DNA of 64,000 bases from Streptomyces clavifer (lineage in GTDB: Bacteria; Actinomycetota; Actinomycetes; Streptomycetales; Streptomycetaceae), in contig BMWJ01000015.1 of NCBI GenBank assembly GCA_014651175.1, positions 62,001-126,000 on the forward strand, written 5' to 3'. This document shows positions 35,438-44,865 of the stretch, one piece after another. The stretch's first letter is position 1, and each line of letters starts with the position of its first letter. Position numbers and translations under genes: made by a program. The notes beneath the pieces are model-generated. The model saw only the letters and a program-made list of their open reading frames with translations, was not told the origin of the DNA and searched no databases.

Positions 35438-35472
35438 CGTCCGTGCCCCCGGGTCGTCCGGGGGCACGGACG
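35438..35472 (+). terminator. Hairpin terminator after the small gene
   Basis: A perfect 15-bp stem (CGTCCGTGCCCCCGG and its complement) with a 5-base loop starts 7 bases after the stop. Confidence 0.85.
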
Positions 35473-35510
35473 CGCCCCGCGATGTCGGAGGGTGGTGCCA
35501 CACTGCGCGC

Positions 35511-36317
35511 ATGTCACTGACCGACCTGACCTTCGACCACTGGCGCGCCCTGGACCGGGACACCGCCGTGCGGTACGCCGAGGAAGCGGCCCGCCACGTG
35601 GACGGCCGTCTCGTCCGGCTGGGCGGCACACCGCACCTCGGAGGCGTGGTGCACCACGCCGTCGTCGAACGTGCGGGTGAGCTCTACGCGCTGATACCCG
35701 GGGGCGAGGTGACCGTCGGCTTCGACCCCGACGCCTGGCAGCCGCTGCCCGAACAGCTCGTCTCCTACCGGGCGGAGAGCCTCGGCGGAGGCTTCGGCTT
35801 CGACGAGGACCCGCGCGCCCACCTGGCACGCGTGATGTCCCCGCGGCGCACGGTCGCGCTGCCCACCGTGCTGATGGCGGTGGAGGCCGAGCCGCTCCCC
35901 GAGCTCCCCGCCCTGGTCCCCGCCCTGCTGGCCGGGCGCGGTCTGCGGGTGCCGGGCCCCGACGCGTGGGAGCACGCCTGCGGCGTCGGCGCCGCGACCC
36001 TGTTCCGCTGGGGTGACGACTGCCCGCAGGGCGCCCCGTACGGCACGGAGGGAACGGGCCCGCGGCACGCGCCGAACGCCTTCGGGCTGCACATCGCCTA
36101 CGACGTCTACGACACCGCCGAGATGACCGCCGACCCCGGTTCCGTATACGGCGGGGACGGCGGCGAGGCGGTCTGCGGGGGCTACGGCACCTTCATGGAG
36201 TGGCTGCCACTGGCCACCGCCCACCACAACCCGTCCATGGCGGAGTTCCTCAACGGTCCGGACGGCGAAGACGCGTTCGAGGACTTCAAGGTCCGCCCGG
36301 TCATCGATCTGGACTGA
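35511..36317 (+). CDS. Hypothetical protein with sulfatase-modifying-factor-like segment
   Basis: The 268-residue protein has no signal peptide. Residues about 140-175 read RGLRVPGPDAWEHACGVGA followed by LFRWGDDCP. This resembles the RLPTEAEWEYAARGG and YPWG stretch of formylglycine-generating (FGE-sulfatase) domains, but the rest of that fold is hard to trace. A late VCGGYGTFMEWLPLA segment is Cys/Gly-rich. The ATG at 35511 lacks a strong ribosome site. No sulfatase gene is nearby. Function is unknown; a C-type-lectin-like fold is possible. Confidence 0.7.
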   Translation: MSLTDLTFDHWRALDRDTAVRYAEEAARHVDGRLVRLGGTPHLGGVVHHAVVERAGELYALIPGGEVTVGFDPDAWQPLPEQLVSYRAESLGGGFGFDEDPRAHLARVMSPRRTVALPTVLMAVEAEPLPELPALVPALLAGRGLRVPGPDAWEHACGVGAATLFRWGDDCPQGAPYGTEGTGPRHAPNAFGLHIAYDVYDTAEMTADPGSVYGGDGGEAVCGGYGTFMEWLPLATAHHNPSMAEFLNGPDGEDAFEDFKVRPVIDLD

Positions 36318-36330
36318 CCGGCGAACGGAG

Positions 36331-36344
36331 TGTGACGTGTCACA
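36331..36344. promoter_or_regulatory. 14-bp inverted repeat before the dioxygenase cluster
   Basis: TGTGAC and GTCACA flank two bases, 80 bases before the dioxygenase ATG. The arms resemble CRP/FNR-type half-sites but with shorter spacing. It is a candidate operator for the three-step cluster that follows. Confidence 0.5.
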
Positions 36345-36423
36345 GACAACGTGACGGCACTATGGGAACTTCAACTCTGTTACTCCTCAGTTGAGTTACC
36401 GACGCGCGCGTGGAGAGGGTCGA

Positions 36424-37287
36424 ATGAGCACTCTGCAAGCCATCACGCTCGACCAGGTGGTCGACACCGACCGCTACCCCCTGTCGGACCCCGGAAGCAC
36501 CGAAGCGCAGGCCGTGGTGGCTCGGGCGCGGCACGAACTCGCCACGGTCGGCTGCACCGTACTGCCGGACTTCGTCCGCCCGTCGCTCCACGAGGTGCTG
36601 CGACAGGAATGCGCCACCCTCGCCCCGCAGGCGTACTTCGACGTCGAGACGGTCAACGTCTACAACATCGCCGTGGACGCGGACCTCCCCGAGGACCACC
36701 CCGGCCGCCGCCCCCTCCGGCGCGGCAACGCGTTCGTCGCGCGCGACCGCATTCCCGAGGGCGCCCTCATCGCCCGGCTCCACGGGCACCCGGTGTTCCA
36801 GCGCTTCGTGGCCGACTGCTTCGGGCTGCCGCGCCTGCACGAGCTCGCCGACCCGCTCTCCGGGCTCGTGCTCAACGTCGTACGCCCGGGGATGGAGCAC
36901 CCCTGGCACTTCGACACCAACGAGTACACGGTGAGCATGCTCACCCAGCAGGCGGAGGCCGGCGGCGAGTTCGAGTACTGCCCGAACATCAGGTGCGCCG
37001 AGGACGAGCGCTTCGACGCCGTCCGCGACGTGCTGGACGGCAGCGCCGGGGGCGAACGGCTGCCCCTCCGGCCGGGCGACCTCCAATTGTTCAAGGGCCG
37101 CTACTCCCTGCACCGCGTCAGCCCCGTCGAGGGCGCCGTGGCACGCCACAGCGCGATCTTCGCCTACAGCGAGCGCCCCGGTGTGATCGGGAGCGTGGCA
37201 CGGACACGGCAGCTCTTCGGCCGCGTCCTGCCCGAACACCTGGCCGCGGAGGGCCGGGCCGTACGGAGCGACCGGCTGCTCGACTGA
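36424..37287 (+). CDS. Fe(II)/2-oxoglutarate-dependent dioxygenase
   Basis: The 287-residue protein shows a complete facial triad: His162 and Asp164 in HPWHFDTNEY and distal His230 in YSLHRVSP, with Arg241 eleven residues later as the 2-oxoglutarate salt-bridge residue. The family hydroxylates (or otherwise oxidises) unactivated carbons using O2 and 2-oxoglutarate in the cytoplasm. The start at ATG 36424 is preceded by GAGAGGG. A methyltransferase gene begins 59 bases downstream and a carnitine-acyltransferase homologue after that, all on the same strand without terminators between, pointing to one biosynthetic operon. Its substrate is unknown; it is not clearly closer to gamma-butyrobetaine hydroxylase than to other members. 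Confidence 0.85.
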   Translation: MSTLQAITLDQVVDTDRYPLSDPGSTEAQAVVARARHELATVGCTVLPDFVRPSLHEVLRQECATLAPQAYFDVETVNVYNIAVDADLPEDHPGRRPLRRGNAFVARDRIPEGALIARLHGHPVFQRFVADCFGLPRLHELADPLSGLVLNVVRPGMEHPWHFDTNEYTVSMLTQQAEAGGEFEYCPNIRCAEDERFDAVRDVLDGSAGGERLPLRPGDLQLFKGRYSLHRVSPVEGAVARHSAIFAYSERPGVIGSVARTRQLFGRVLPEHLAAEGRAVRSDRLLD

Positions 37288-37346
37288 CGGGCGGGCCCGC
37301 GCAGACAGCTCCCGCCCCGCACGCCACCGACCGAGGAGTAGGTTCC

Positions 37347-37835
37347 TTGCGCTTCGACGCGACCGGAAAAGTCTCGCTCGACCACATCTACACCGCGCCC
37401 GACCCGCGCACGTACTTCCAGGTGCTCCGCCCCCTCGGCTACTGCGTCCCGCAACAGGCCAAGCCCTACTTCGAGAAGCTCGTCAAGGAGTACCGGGAGT
37501 CCGAACAGGTCGAGGTCCCCAAGATCCTTGACATCGGCTGCTCGTACGGGATCAACGCCGCCCTGCTGAAGTACGACGCGACGATGGACGAGCTGTACGC
37601 GCGCTACGGCGACGCCGCCCCCCTCACCCGGTCGGAGCTCCTGGCCCGTGACCGGCGCCTCTCCCGCTCCCGCCGCCCCGCGCAGCGCCTGCGCTTCACC
37701 GGCCTCGACGCCTCCACCAGCGCCCTGGACTACGCGCGCGAGGCCGGATTCCTCGACGACACGGTCCACGCCGACCTGGAGACGGACGACCCCACACCGG
37801 ATCGCGCGCCCGGCTCGCCGGGACGGACCTCGTGA
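37347..37835 (+). CDS. SAM-dependent methyltransferase, N-terminal part (frame interrupted)
   Basis: The 162 residues from a TTG start (GAGGAG site 8 bases upstream) include methyltransferase motif I ILDIGCSYGIN at about 60-70. They also include the acidic strand-2 end FTGLDAS at 117-123 and a helix FLDDTVHADLE. The sequence then changes to PDRAPGSPGRTS and stops, while the natural continuation (RARLAGTDLVISTGCIGYV) lies in the -1 frame from about 37800. One missing base near 37800 explains this. It may be a genuine mutation, a sequencing error, or a real split, as the next frame starts at a GTG overlapping this stop as GTGA. The enzyme would methylate a small molecule, given its dioxygenase and acyltransferase neighbours. 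Confidence 0.7.
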   Translation: MRFDATGKVSLDHIYTAPDPRTYFQVLRPLGYCVPQQAKPYFEKLVKEYRESEQVEVPKILDIGCSYGINAALLKYDATMDELYARYGDAAPLTRSELLARDRRLSRSRRPAQRLRFTGLDASTSALDYAREAGFLDDTVHADLETDDPTPDRAPGSPGRTS

Positions 37836-38146
37836 TCTCGACGGGCTGCATCGGCTACGTCACCGAGCGGACCCTCACCCGCGTCGTGCACGCCCAGGGC
37901 GAACGCCGCCCCTGGATGGCGCACTTCGTGCTGAGGATGTTCCCGTTCGGTCCGGTCGAGGACGCGCTGACCGGACTCGGATACCGCACGGTCCTGGTCG
38001 ACGACGTCTTCAAGCAGCGCAGGTTCGCCGACCCTCAGGAACAGGCCCTCGTTCTCGAAAGGATGGCTGCCGCCGGAGTGGATGCGCGGGGCAGGGAGGA
38101 GGAAGGCTGGATGTACGCCCAGTTGTACGTCTCCCGCCCGCACTGA
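37832..38146 (+). CDS. SAM-dependent methyltransferase, C-terminal part (downstream of frame break)
   Basis: The 104 residues start at a GTG overlapping the previous stop by four bases. They begin with ISTGCIGYVTERTL, which is the strand-4 and following region of the methyltransferase whose N-terminal half lies just upstream, and end in WMYAQLYVSRPH, a normal last strand. No second SAM-binding motif is present, so this piece cannot be an independent enzyme. It is either read through a frameshift or translated as a second chain. Confidence 0.7.
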   Translation: MISTGCIGYVTERTLTRVVHAQGERRPWMAHFVLRMFPFGPVEDALTGLGYRTVLVDDVFKQRRFADPQEQALVLERMAAAGVDARGREEEGWMYAQLYVSRPH

Positions 38147-38234
38147 GACCCCGCCCGCGAACGCACCCGGCCCGCACCGGGCCCCCTCCACGCCGTCACC
38201 CCGCCCGCACCCAGCAACCGAAAGCAGACCCGAA

Positions 38235-40046
38235 TTGAACGTCAGCCAGGAAGCAGCGGTCAGCGCCACCTTCGCCCGGGAGGCCGGCCTGCCACGCGTG
38301 CCGCTGCCCACGCTCGAAGCGAGCTGCGAGCGGTTCCTCGCCTGGTGCGCACCGCTGCTCACCGCCGAGGAACGGGCCGAGACCGAGGCCGAGGTCGCGG
38401 CCTTCCTCCGGCCCGGCGGCCCCGGCCGCGTCCTGCACGCGGCGCTGGAGGAGTACGACGCCACCGAGGGCGTGCACAGCTGGCTCGACACCTTCTGGCC
38501 GTACCGCTACCTCGGCCGCCGCGACCGGATCGCACTCAACGCCAACTTCTTCTTCCTCTTCCAGGACACCGGCCAGGACCAGCTCGACCGGGCGGCCGGA
38601 CTGGTCGCCGGGGCGCTCAACTACAAGCGACAGCTCGACGAGGGGCTCATCGCTCCGGTGGAGCAGCGCGGAGTGCCCCAGTCGATGGTGCAGAACGCCT
38701 ACCTGTTCTCCACCACGCGTATCCCCGGCGTCCCGCTGGACACCGTCCGCGCCCCGTACAGCGACCGTGCGCCCGGCCCGTCCACGGCCCGGCACATCGT
38801 GGTGTTCTTCCGGGGCGGCATGTTCCGGCTGGACGTGCTCGGGGAGGACGGCACCCCGCACAGCCTCGACGAGATCGAGGCCGGGCTGCAGGCCGTGACC
38901 AAGGCCGACGTGCACACGGCCGCGGCCGACCGGGTCGGCCACCTCACCACCATGGCCCGCGCGGAGTGGGCCGCGGCCAGGGACGCCCTCATCGCCCGCG
39001 GCCCCCGCAACGCGGGGACGCTGGACGACATCGAGACCGCGCTCTTCTGCGTCTGCCTGGAGGACCTCGTACCCGAGGACACCAAGGCCACCTGCGACGA
39101 GCTGCTGTACGGGGACCGGGGCAACCGCTGGTTCGACAAGGCGGTCTCCTTCGTCGTCTACGCCGACGGCCGGGCCGGCATCAACGTCGAGCACTGCGAG
39201 CTGGACGGGACCACCATCCTCAGCTTCACCGACGCACTGCTCGGCACGGCGCCCGAGGAGCACGCCCGTCAGTCCGGCGCCCGCTCGCAGGGCCGGCCGG
39301 TCCCGCGGCCCCTGACGTTCGAGCTGGACGACACCCTGCGGGCCCGGGTACGGTCCGCCGCCGAGGCCTTCGCCGCGTACGGTGCGGCCACCGCCACCAG
39401 CACGGTCTCCTTCGGGGACTTCGGCAGCACCGCGGCCAAGGCCCTCGGGGTGTCCCCGGACGCGTTCGTCCAGGCCGCCTACCAGCTGGCCCACCAGCGG
39501 GCCAAGGGCCACCTCGGAGCCACGTACGAGTCGATCGCGACCCGCCAGTACCGGTACGGCCGCACCGAGGCGATGCGCGTCGTCACCCCTGAGATGCCGG
39601 CCTTCGTGGCGGCGATGGACGACCCCGCCGCCGACCGCGACACCCGCCGCGCCGCCTTCCGTGCCGCGGCGACCGCCCATGTGACCCGCGCGAAGGAGTG
39701 CCAGGCCGGGGACGCGCCCGAACAGCACCTCTGGGAGCTGGAGCTCATCCAGCGCCGCCGGGGCGGCGAGCTCGGGATCACCGAACAGCCCGCCCTGTAC
39801 CGCTCTCCGGGCTGGCTCACCATGCGGGACGACTACCTGAGCACGAGCTCGGCACCCTCGGAGAACATCCAGTACTTCGGCTTCGGGTCCACGAGCAGCA
39901 AGTGCATCGGCATCGCCTACGTCCTGCTGCCCGACCGCTTCAACCTCTACCTGAGCACCCCGCTGCCGGTGGCCGGCCAGATGCACGCCTTCGCGGACCG
40001 CCTCCGCGAGGCCGTCGCGGAACTGCGCGAACTACTGGCGGGCTGA
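38235..40046 (+). CDS. Choline/carnitine O-acyltransferase-family protein
   Basis: The 603-residue protein covers the full carnitine acyltransferase fold, rare in bacteria. The catalytic His320 lies in the signature GINVEHCELDG (canonical form: EH-S/T-x-x-DG). Other family marks are RWFDKAVSFVVYADG just before it, and later YESIATRQYRYGRTEAMR (about 432-450, carnitine/CoA site region) and YFGFGSTSSKCIGIAYVLL near the end. No signal or membrane segment is seen. The family moves acyl groups between CoA and a hydroxyl of choline, carnitine or related compounds. The start is a weak TTG at 38235; upstream codons look non-coding. It is last in the dioxygenase-methyltransferase cluster and is closed by a strong terminator. 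Confidence 0.9.
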   Translation: MNVSQEAAVSATFAREAGLPRVPLPTLEASCERFLAWCAPLLTAEERAETEAEVAAFLRPGGPGRVLHAALEEYDATEGVHSWLDTFWPYRYLGRRDRIALNANFFFLFQDTGQDQLDRAAGLVAGALNYKRQLDEGLIAPVEQRGVPQSMVQNAYLFSTTRIPGVPLDTVRAPYSDRAPGPSTARHIVVFFRGGMFRLDVLGEDGTPHSLDEIEAGLQAVTKADVHTAAADRVGHLTTMARAEWAAARDALIARGPRNAGTLDDIETALFCVCLEDLVPEDTKATCDELLYGDRGNRWFDKAVSFVVYADGRAGINVEHCELDGTTILSFTDALLGTAPEEHARQSGARSQGRPVPRPLTFELDDTLRARVRSAAEAFAAYGAATATSTVSFGDFGSTAAKALGVSPDAFVQAAYQLAHQRAKGHLGATYESIATRQYRYGRTEAMRVVTPEMPAFVAAMDDPAADRDTRRAAFRAAATAHVTRAKECQAGDAPEQHLWELELIQRRRGGELGITEQPALYRSPGWLTMRDDYLSTSSAPSENIQYFGFGSTSSKCIGIAYVLLPDRFNLYLSTPLPVAGQMHAFADRLREAVAELRELLAG

Positions 40047-40075
40047 CACGACGGGCGGGCCCCGCGCGATCCGAC

Positions 40076-40120
40076 AGGTGAGGGCCGCCACCCCGTTCCA
40101 CGGGGTGGCGGCCCTCACCT
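40076..40120. terminator. 20-bp perfect hairpin between the acyltransferase and glnA
   Basis: Arms of exactly 20 bp (beginning AGGTGAGGGCCG) pair without mismatch around a TTCCA loop, between two convergent genes. It ends both the cluster and glnA. Confidence 0.92.
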
Positions 40121-40157
40121 GGTGCCCGACGAACCGGGACCCTCGGGTCCCGGCTCC

Positions 40158-41567
<1,410 letters not shown>

Positions 41568-41665
41568 CCAACTCCTCCTACTCCCGACCCGGGAAAGGGC
41601 GGGGTTGCAACTCGTTGTGCGGCCAGTGCGGTGGCACACGCTGGACCCGACCATAGGCAGGCGGG

Positions 41666-41703
41666 ATTTCTTCAGCATGACCCATTTGTTTCGCCCAAGT
41701 TAA
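41666..41703 (-). promoter_or_regulatory. GlnR binding site upstream of glnA
   Basis: The minus strand reads TTAAC, GAAAC, GTCAT and GAAAT with six bases between each, the two-pair GlnR box pattern. It lies in the glnA control region, close to the divergent RDD gene, about 100 bases before the glnA ATG. Confidence 0.85.
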
Positions 41704-41788
41704 CCGGGCCGGGGGGCAGCGGCACCTCAGCGACGTGTTCAGTGCCCCGCCCGGCCGGTCGCAAACACGGGCGCAGTACCGTGGACGG

Positions 41789-42256
41789 GTGGACAACAGG
41801 CAAGCAATCGGATCGTGGCTCTCGGGGCCGCGCGCGGCGGCCGAGGAGATGGGCGCCGACTTCGGTTACCGGGGCGAGCGCCTCGGTCTGCCCCAAGAAG
41901 GCCCGGGGTCCGTGGCCCCGCTCGGCCGGCGCTTCGGGGCCCTCTTCATCGACTGGCTCGTGTGCATGGTGATCGCATACGGGCTGCTCGCTCGCGGTGA
42001 CCAGCAGGTGGCGGGGAACTGGGCGCTCGGCGTCTTCCTCGTCATGAGCCTGCTGACCGTCGGGACCATCGGTTCCACGCCCGGCAAGCGAATCCTGGGC
42101 CTGCGCGTCATCGCCGAGGACGGCGGACGGCTCGGTGCGGTGCGCGTGATCGTCCGGACCGTCCTCCTCCTCCTGGTGATCCCCGCCCTGGTCTGGGACC
42201 GCGACAGCCGCGGCCTCCACGACCGGCTGGGCCGTGCCGTGCAGGTGCGTATCTGA
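41789..42256 (+). CDS. RDD-family membrane protein
   Basis: The 155-residue protein has the RDD arrangement: an Arg-x-x-Ala start (PLGRRFGALFIDWLVCMVIAYG near residues 44-65), a second membrane segment with FLVMSLL and a last one with LLLLVIPAL. Conserved Gly-Lys-Arg-x-x-Gly (STPGKRILGLRV) lies between. RDD proteins are small membrane proteins of uncertain, possibly transport-related, role. The GTG at 41789 is the best start, placing 40 cytoplasmic residues before the first segment. In streptomycetes this gene is typically found divergent from glnA. Confidence 0.88.
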   Translation: MDNRQAIGSWLSGPRAAAEEMGADFGYRGERLGLPQEGPGSVAPLGRRFGALFIDWLVCMVIAYGLLARGDQQVAGNWALGVFLVMSLLTVGTIGSTPGKRILGLRVIAEDGGRLGAVRVIVRTVLLLLVIPALVWDRDSRGLHDRLGRAVQVRI

Positions 42257-42492
42257 GGATGGGCGGCGGGGCCCCGGGCCGGGCGCTCCGACCGATGAGC
42301 GGCACGTCATGCCTCCGGTACCGCGCGCCGCAGCCGAGGTGAGCGGGACCGTGTCCACGTGCCGGCCCGCGGCAGCCGAGCGGAAACCGCCGGGTACCGG
42401 GCATCACCGCGTGACGGCCCGGATGCCGGGCCCGCGGCCATGTGCGGGGCGGCCCGGGCGGGGCGCGCACCCGCCGGAGACGGAACGCAGAG

Positions 42493-42538
42493 CGAAGAGG
42501 GCGGCCCCGGACGTGTTCGTCCGGGGCCGCCCTCTTCG
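42493..42538. terminator. 20-bp perfect hairpin between RDD and DUF4191 genes
   Basis: Arms beginning CGAAGAGGGCGG pair perfectly over 20 bp around a GTGTTC loop, just past the DUF4191 stop on the minus strand and downstream of the convergent RDD gene. The 236 bases from the RDD stop to the hairpin hold no gene I can support. Confidence 0.9.
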
Positions 42539-42549
42539 TGCGTACTGGG

Positions 42550-43257
42550 TCAGCGCATCTTTCCGCCGCGTGGCATCCGCATGCCCTTCGGCATCGGGCC
42601 CTTCGGCAGCGGCATGTTGCTCATCAGGTCGCCCATCGCCCGCAGCCGGTCGTTGGTCGCCGTGACCTGCGGGCCGGTCAGTACCCGCGGAAGCTTCAGC
42701 ATCTTGGTGCGCACCTTCTTGAGCGGCACCTGGCCCTCGCCGTCACCGACGATGATGTCGTGCACCGGCACGTCCACCACGATGCGGGCCATCTTCTTCT
42801 TCTCGGCCGCCAGCAGGCTCTTCACCCGGTTCGGGTTGCCCTCGGCGACCAGCACGATGCCCGCCTTGCCGACGGCACGGTGGACGACGTCCTGGCTGCG
42901 GTTCATCGCGACCGCGGGCGTCGTGGTCCAGCCACGGCCGACGCGGTCGAGCACGGCCGCAGCGGCGCCGGGCTGTCCCTCCATCTGCCCGAAGGCCGCG
43001 CGCTCGGCACGCCGGCCGAAGATGATCGCCATTGCGAGGAGGGCCAGCACGAAGCCCAGGATGCCCGCGTAGATCGGGTGGTCGATCAAGAAGCCGATCG
43101 CGAGGAGGACGCCGAAGGTGACGATTCCCACACCCGCGACGACAAGACCGACCTTGGGGTCGGACCGCCTGGTCATCTTGTAGGTCAGGGCGATCTGCTT
43201 GAGCCGCCCCGCGTTCTCGGCGCTGTCCGCGCCGTCAGTGTTTGCCTTCCTCGCCAT
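42550..43257 (-). CDS. DUF4191 membrane protein
   Basis: The 235-residue product has two adjacent membrane segments (about 38-58 and 62-80) and a cytoplasmic basic C-terminal domain ending in Met/Pro/Arg repeats (PKGPMPKGMRMPRGG). The family is conserved in actinobacteria and lies beside lipA in streptomycetes and mycobacteria; its role is not known. The ATG at 43257 is chosen since the ten extra residues from an upstream start fall into the promoter-like gap. A small gene lies 30 bases upstream on the same strand. Confidence 0.9.
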   Translation of the reverse strand: MARKANTDGADSAENAGRLKQIALTYKMTRRSDPKVGLVVAGVGIVTFGVLLAIGFLIDHPIYAGILGFVLALLAMAIIFGRRAERAAFGQMEGQPGAAAAVLDRVGRGWTTTPAVAMNRSQDVVHRAVGKAGIVLVAEGNPNRVKSLLAAEKKKMARIVVDVPVHDIIVGDGEGQVPLKKVRTKMLKLPRVLTGPQVTATNDRLRAMGDLMSNMPLPKGPMPKGMRMPRGGKMR

Positions 43258-43287
43258 GTACCGAAGTTTACGTGGCCCCGGAGTCAC

Positions 43288-43488
43288 CTAGGAACGGTGG
43301 TCGGCCACAGCCTTCAGGACATGCTCCGCCTCGACCCGGCCCTCGGCCCTGCGGCGGTCCTCGAGGACCGCCGTCCAGGCGTTCCGGCGGGCGGTGCGCT
43401 GGCCGCTGCTCAGCAGCAGCGACTCGACGGCGCGGAGTGCGGTCGTGACGGACGGGATCGTGTTGGCTCGTACCGGCGCGGCATGCAT
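43288..43488 (-). CDS. Small conserved hypothetical protein next to lipA
   Basis: The 66-residue product (MHAAPVRANTIPSVTTALRAVESLL, then RNAWTAVLEDRRRAEGR) is predicted helical with no known domain. It lies between lipA and the DUF4191 gene, a place where streptomycete genomes commonly have a short gene. A GAGGGGG ribosome-like site lies about 13 bases upstream. A 14-bp inverted repeat (TGACCG, GT, CGGTCA at 43620-43633) is found 130 bases upstream. Confidence 0.65.
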   Translation of the reverse strand: MHAAPVRANTIPSVTTALRAVESLLLSSGQRTARRNAWTAVLEDRRRAEGRVEAEHVLKAVADHRS

Positions 43489-43671
43489 GGTGGGCGTTCC
43501 CCCTCGGAACGGATGCGCGCACCCGGCGCGCACTGAGTAGCGGGAAGCAGGGACGACAACGGCCGCGTGTGCTGCCGCTGCGTGTGTACCTAGGGTCACT
43601 GCTCGGTGTTACCAGTGCATGACCGGTCGGTCAAACACCAATGAAACCTTGATTTCGGCGCCGCGCACGCC

Positions 43672-43721
43672 GACGCGGCCCATACGGGCCCCCGACCAGC
43701 GGGGAACGCATGGGCCGCGTC
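43672..43721 (-). terminator. lipA terminator
   Basis: Arms GACGCGGCCCAT and ATGGGCCGCGTC pair perfectly around a 26-base loop that itself contains CCCC/GGGG, about 40 bases after the lipA stop on the minus strand. Confidence 0.7.
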
Positions 43722-43761
43722 GATGCGGCGGTTACTGTTCAGTAGCTTCTTGTGCCCGGAT

Positions 43762-44742
43762 TCACACGGTCCCGGTGGCCGTCGTCGCTCCCGCGACAGG
43801 CGCGTTCCGCCGGTCCATCGCCTGCTGGAAGAGGCGGCCGGCGCGGTACGAGGAACGCACCAGCGGCCCCGACATCACGCCGGAGTAGCCGATCGCGTCG
43901 GCCTCGTCCTTCAGCTCCACGAACTCGTGCGGCTTCACCCAGCGCTCGACCGGGTGGTGCCGCGGGGTGGGCCGCAGGTACTGCGTGATCGTGATGAGCT
44001 CGCAACCCGCGTCGTACAGGTCCTGGAGTGCCTCGCTGACTTCCTCGCGGGTCTCGCCCATGCCGAGGATCAGGTTGGACTTGGTCACCAGGCCGGCCTC
44101 GCGGGCCCGCGTGATGACCTCCAGCGAACGCTCGTAACGGAATCCGGGCCGGATCCGCTTGAAGATCCGCGGGACCGTCTCGACGTTGTGCGCGAGCACC
44201 TCGGGGCGCGAGGAGAAGACCTCGGCGAGCTGCTCGGGCACCGCGTTGAAGTCGGGGATCAGCAGTTCCACCTTGGTGGCGCCGGTCGCCCGCTCCGCGG
44301 TCTGCGCGTGGATCTGGCGCACGGTCTCCGCGTACAGCCAGGCGCCGCCGTCCTCCAGGTCGTCGCGTGCGACGCCGGTGATCGTGGCGTAGTTCAGGTC
44401 CATCGTGACCACGGACTCGCCCACGCGGCGGGGCTCGTCACGGTCGAGGGCCGCAGGTTTGCCCGTGTCGATCTGGCAGAAGTCGCAGCGCCGGGTGCAC
44501 TGGTCGCCGCCGATGAGGAAGGTCGCCTCGCGGTCTTCCCAGCATTCGTAGATGTTCGGACAGCCGGCCTCCTGGCACACGGTGTGCAGACCCTCGCTCT
44601 TCACGAGCTTCTGCATCTTCGTGTACTCGGGGCCCATCTTCGCCCGGGTCTTGATCCACTCGGGCTTGCGCTCGATGGGGGTCTGGCTGTTCCGGACCTC
44701 GAGGCGCAGCATCTTGCGCCCGTCGGGTGCGACAGCGGACAC
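43762..44742 (-). CDS. lipA: Lipoyl synthase
   Basis: The 326-residue radical-SAM enzyme inserts two sulfur atoms into octanoyl groups on lipoyl domains. Both iron-sulfur cluster motifs are visible: CxxxxxC-type [12 protein letters not shown] near residues 55-66 for the auxiliary cluster and CTRRCDFC near 81-88 for the SAM cluster, and the C-terminal RSSYRAG with the Ser that ligates the auxiliary cluster. The GTG at 44742 with GGGGAG upstream places the start just before the conserved [16 protein letters not shown]; an upstream ATG at 44790 is possible. It follows lipB by 123 bases on the same strand. Confidence 0.96.
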   Translation of the reverse strand: MSAVAPDGRKMLRLEVRNSQTPIERKPEWIKTRAKMGPEYTKMQKLVKSEGLHTVCQEAGCPNIYECWEDREATFLIGGDQCTRRCDFCQIDTGKPAALDRDEPRRVGESVVTMDLNYATITGVARDDLEDGGAWLYAETVRQIHAQTAERATGATKVELLIPDFNAVPEQLAEVFSSRPEVLAHNVETVPRIFKRIRPGFRYERSLEVITRAREAGLVTKSNLILGMGETREEVSEALQDLYDAGCELITITQYLRPTPRHHPVERWVKPHEFVELKDEADAIGYSGVMSGPLVRSSYRAGRLFQQAMDRRNAPVAGATTATGTV

Positions 44743-44865
44743 TCCGGCACTCCCCTTTGCTTTCGCTGCATTGGATTCTTCGGCGAACACCAGGGTACGC
44801 CCGTGGTTAGAACGGTCTTACCTCTGCCCAACCTGTGGCCGACAGGGCCTATTCCCGTGCGGGTC

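Noticed and set aside
36424-37287. Calling the dioxygenase gamma-butyrobetaine hydroxylase
   Set aside because: The facial triad is present but I see no residues specific to that enzyme; naming it from the acyltransferase neighbour would be circular.
43620-43633. TGACCG-n2-CGGTCA inverted repeat as a firm operator
   Set aside because: Short GC-rich inverted repeats are frequent by chance here; no regulator gene is adjacent.
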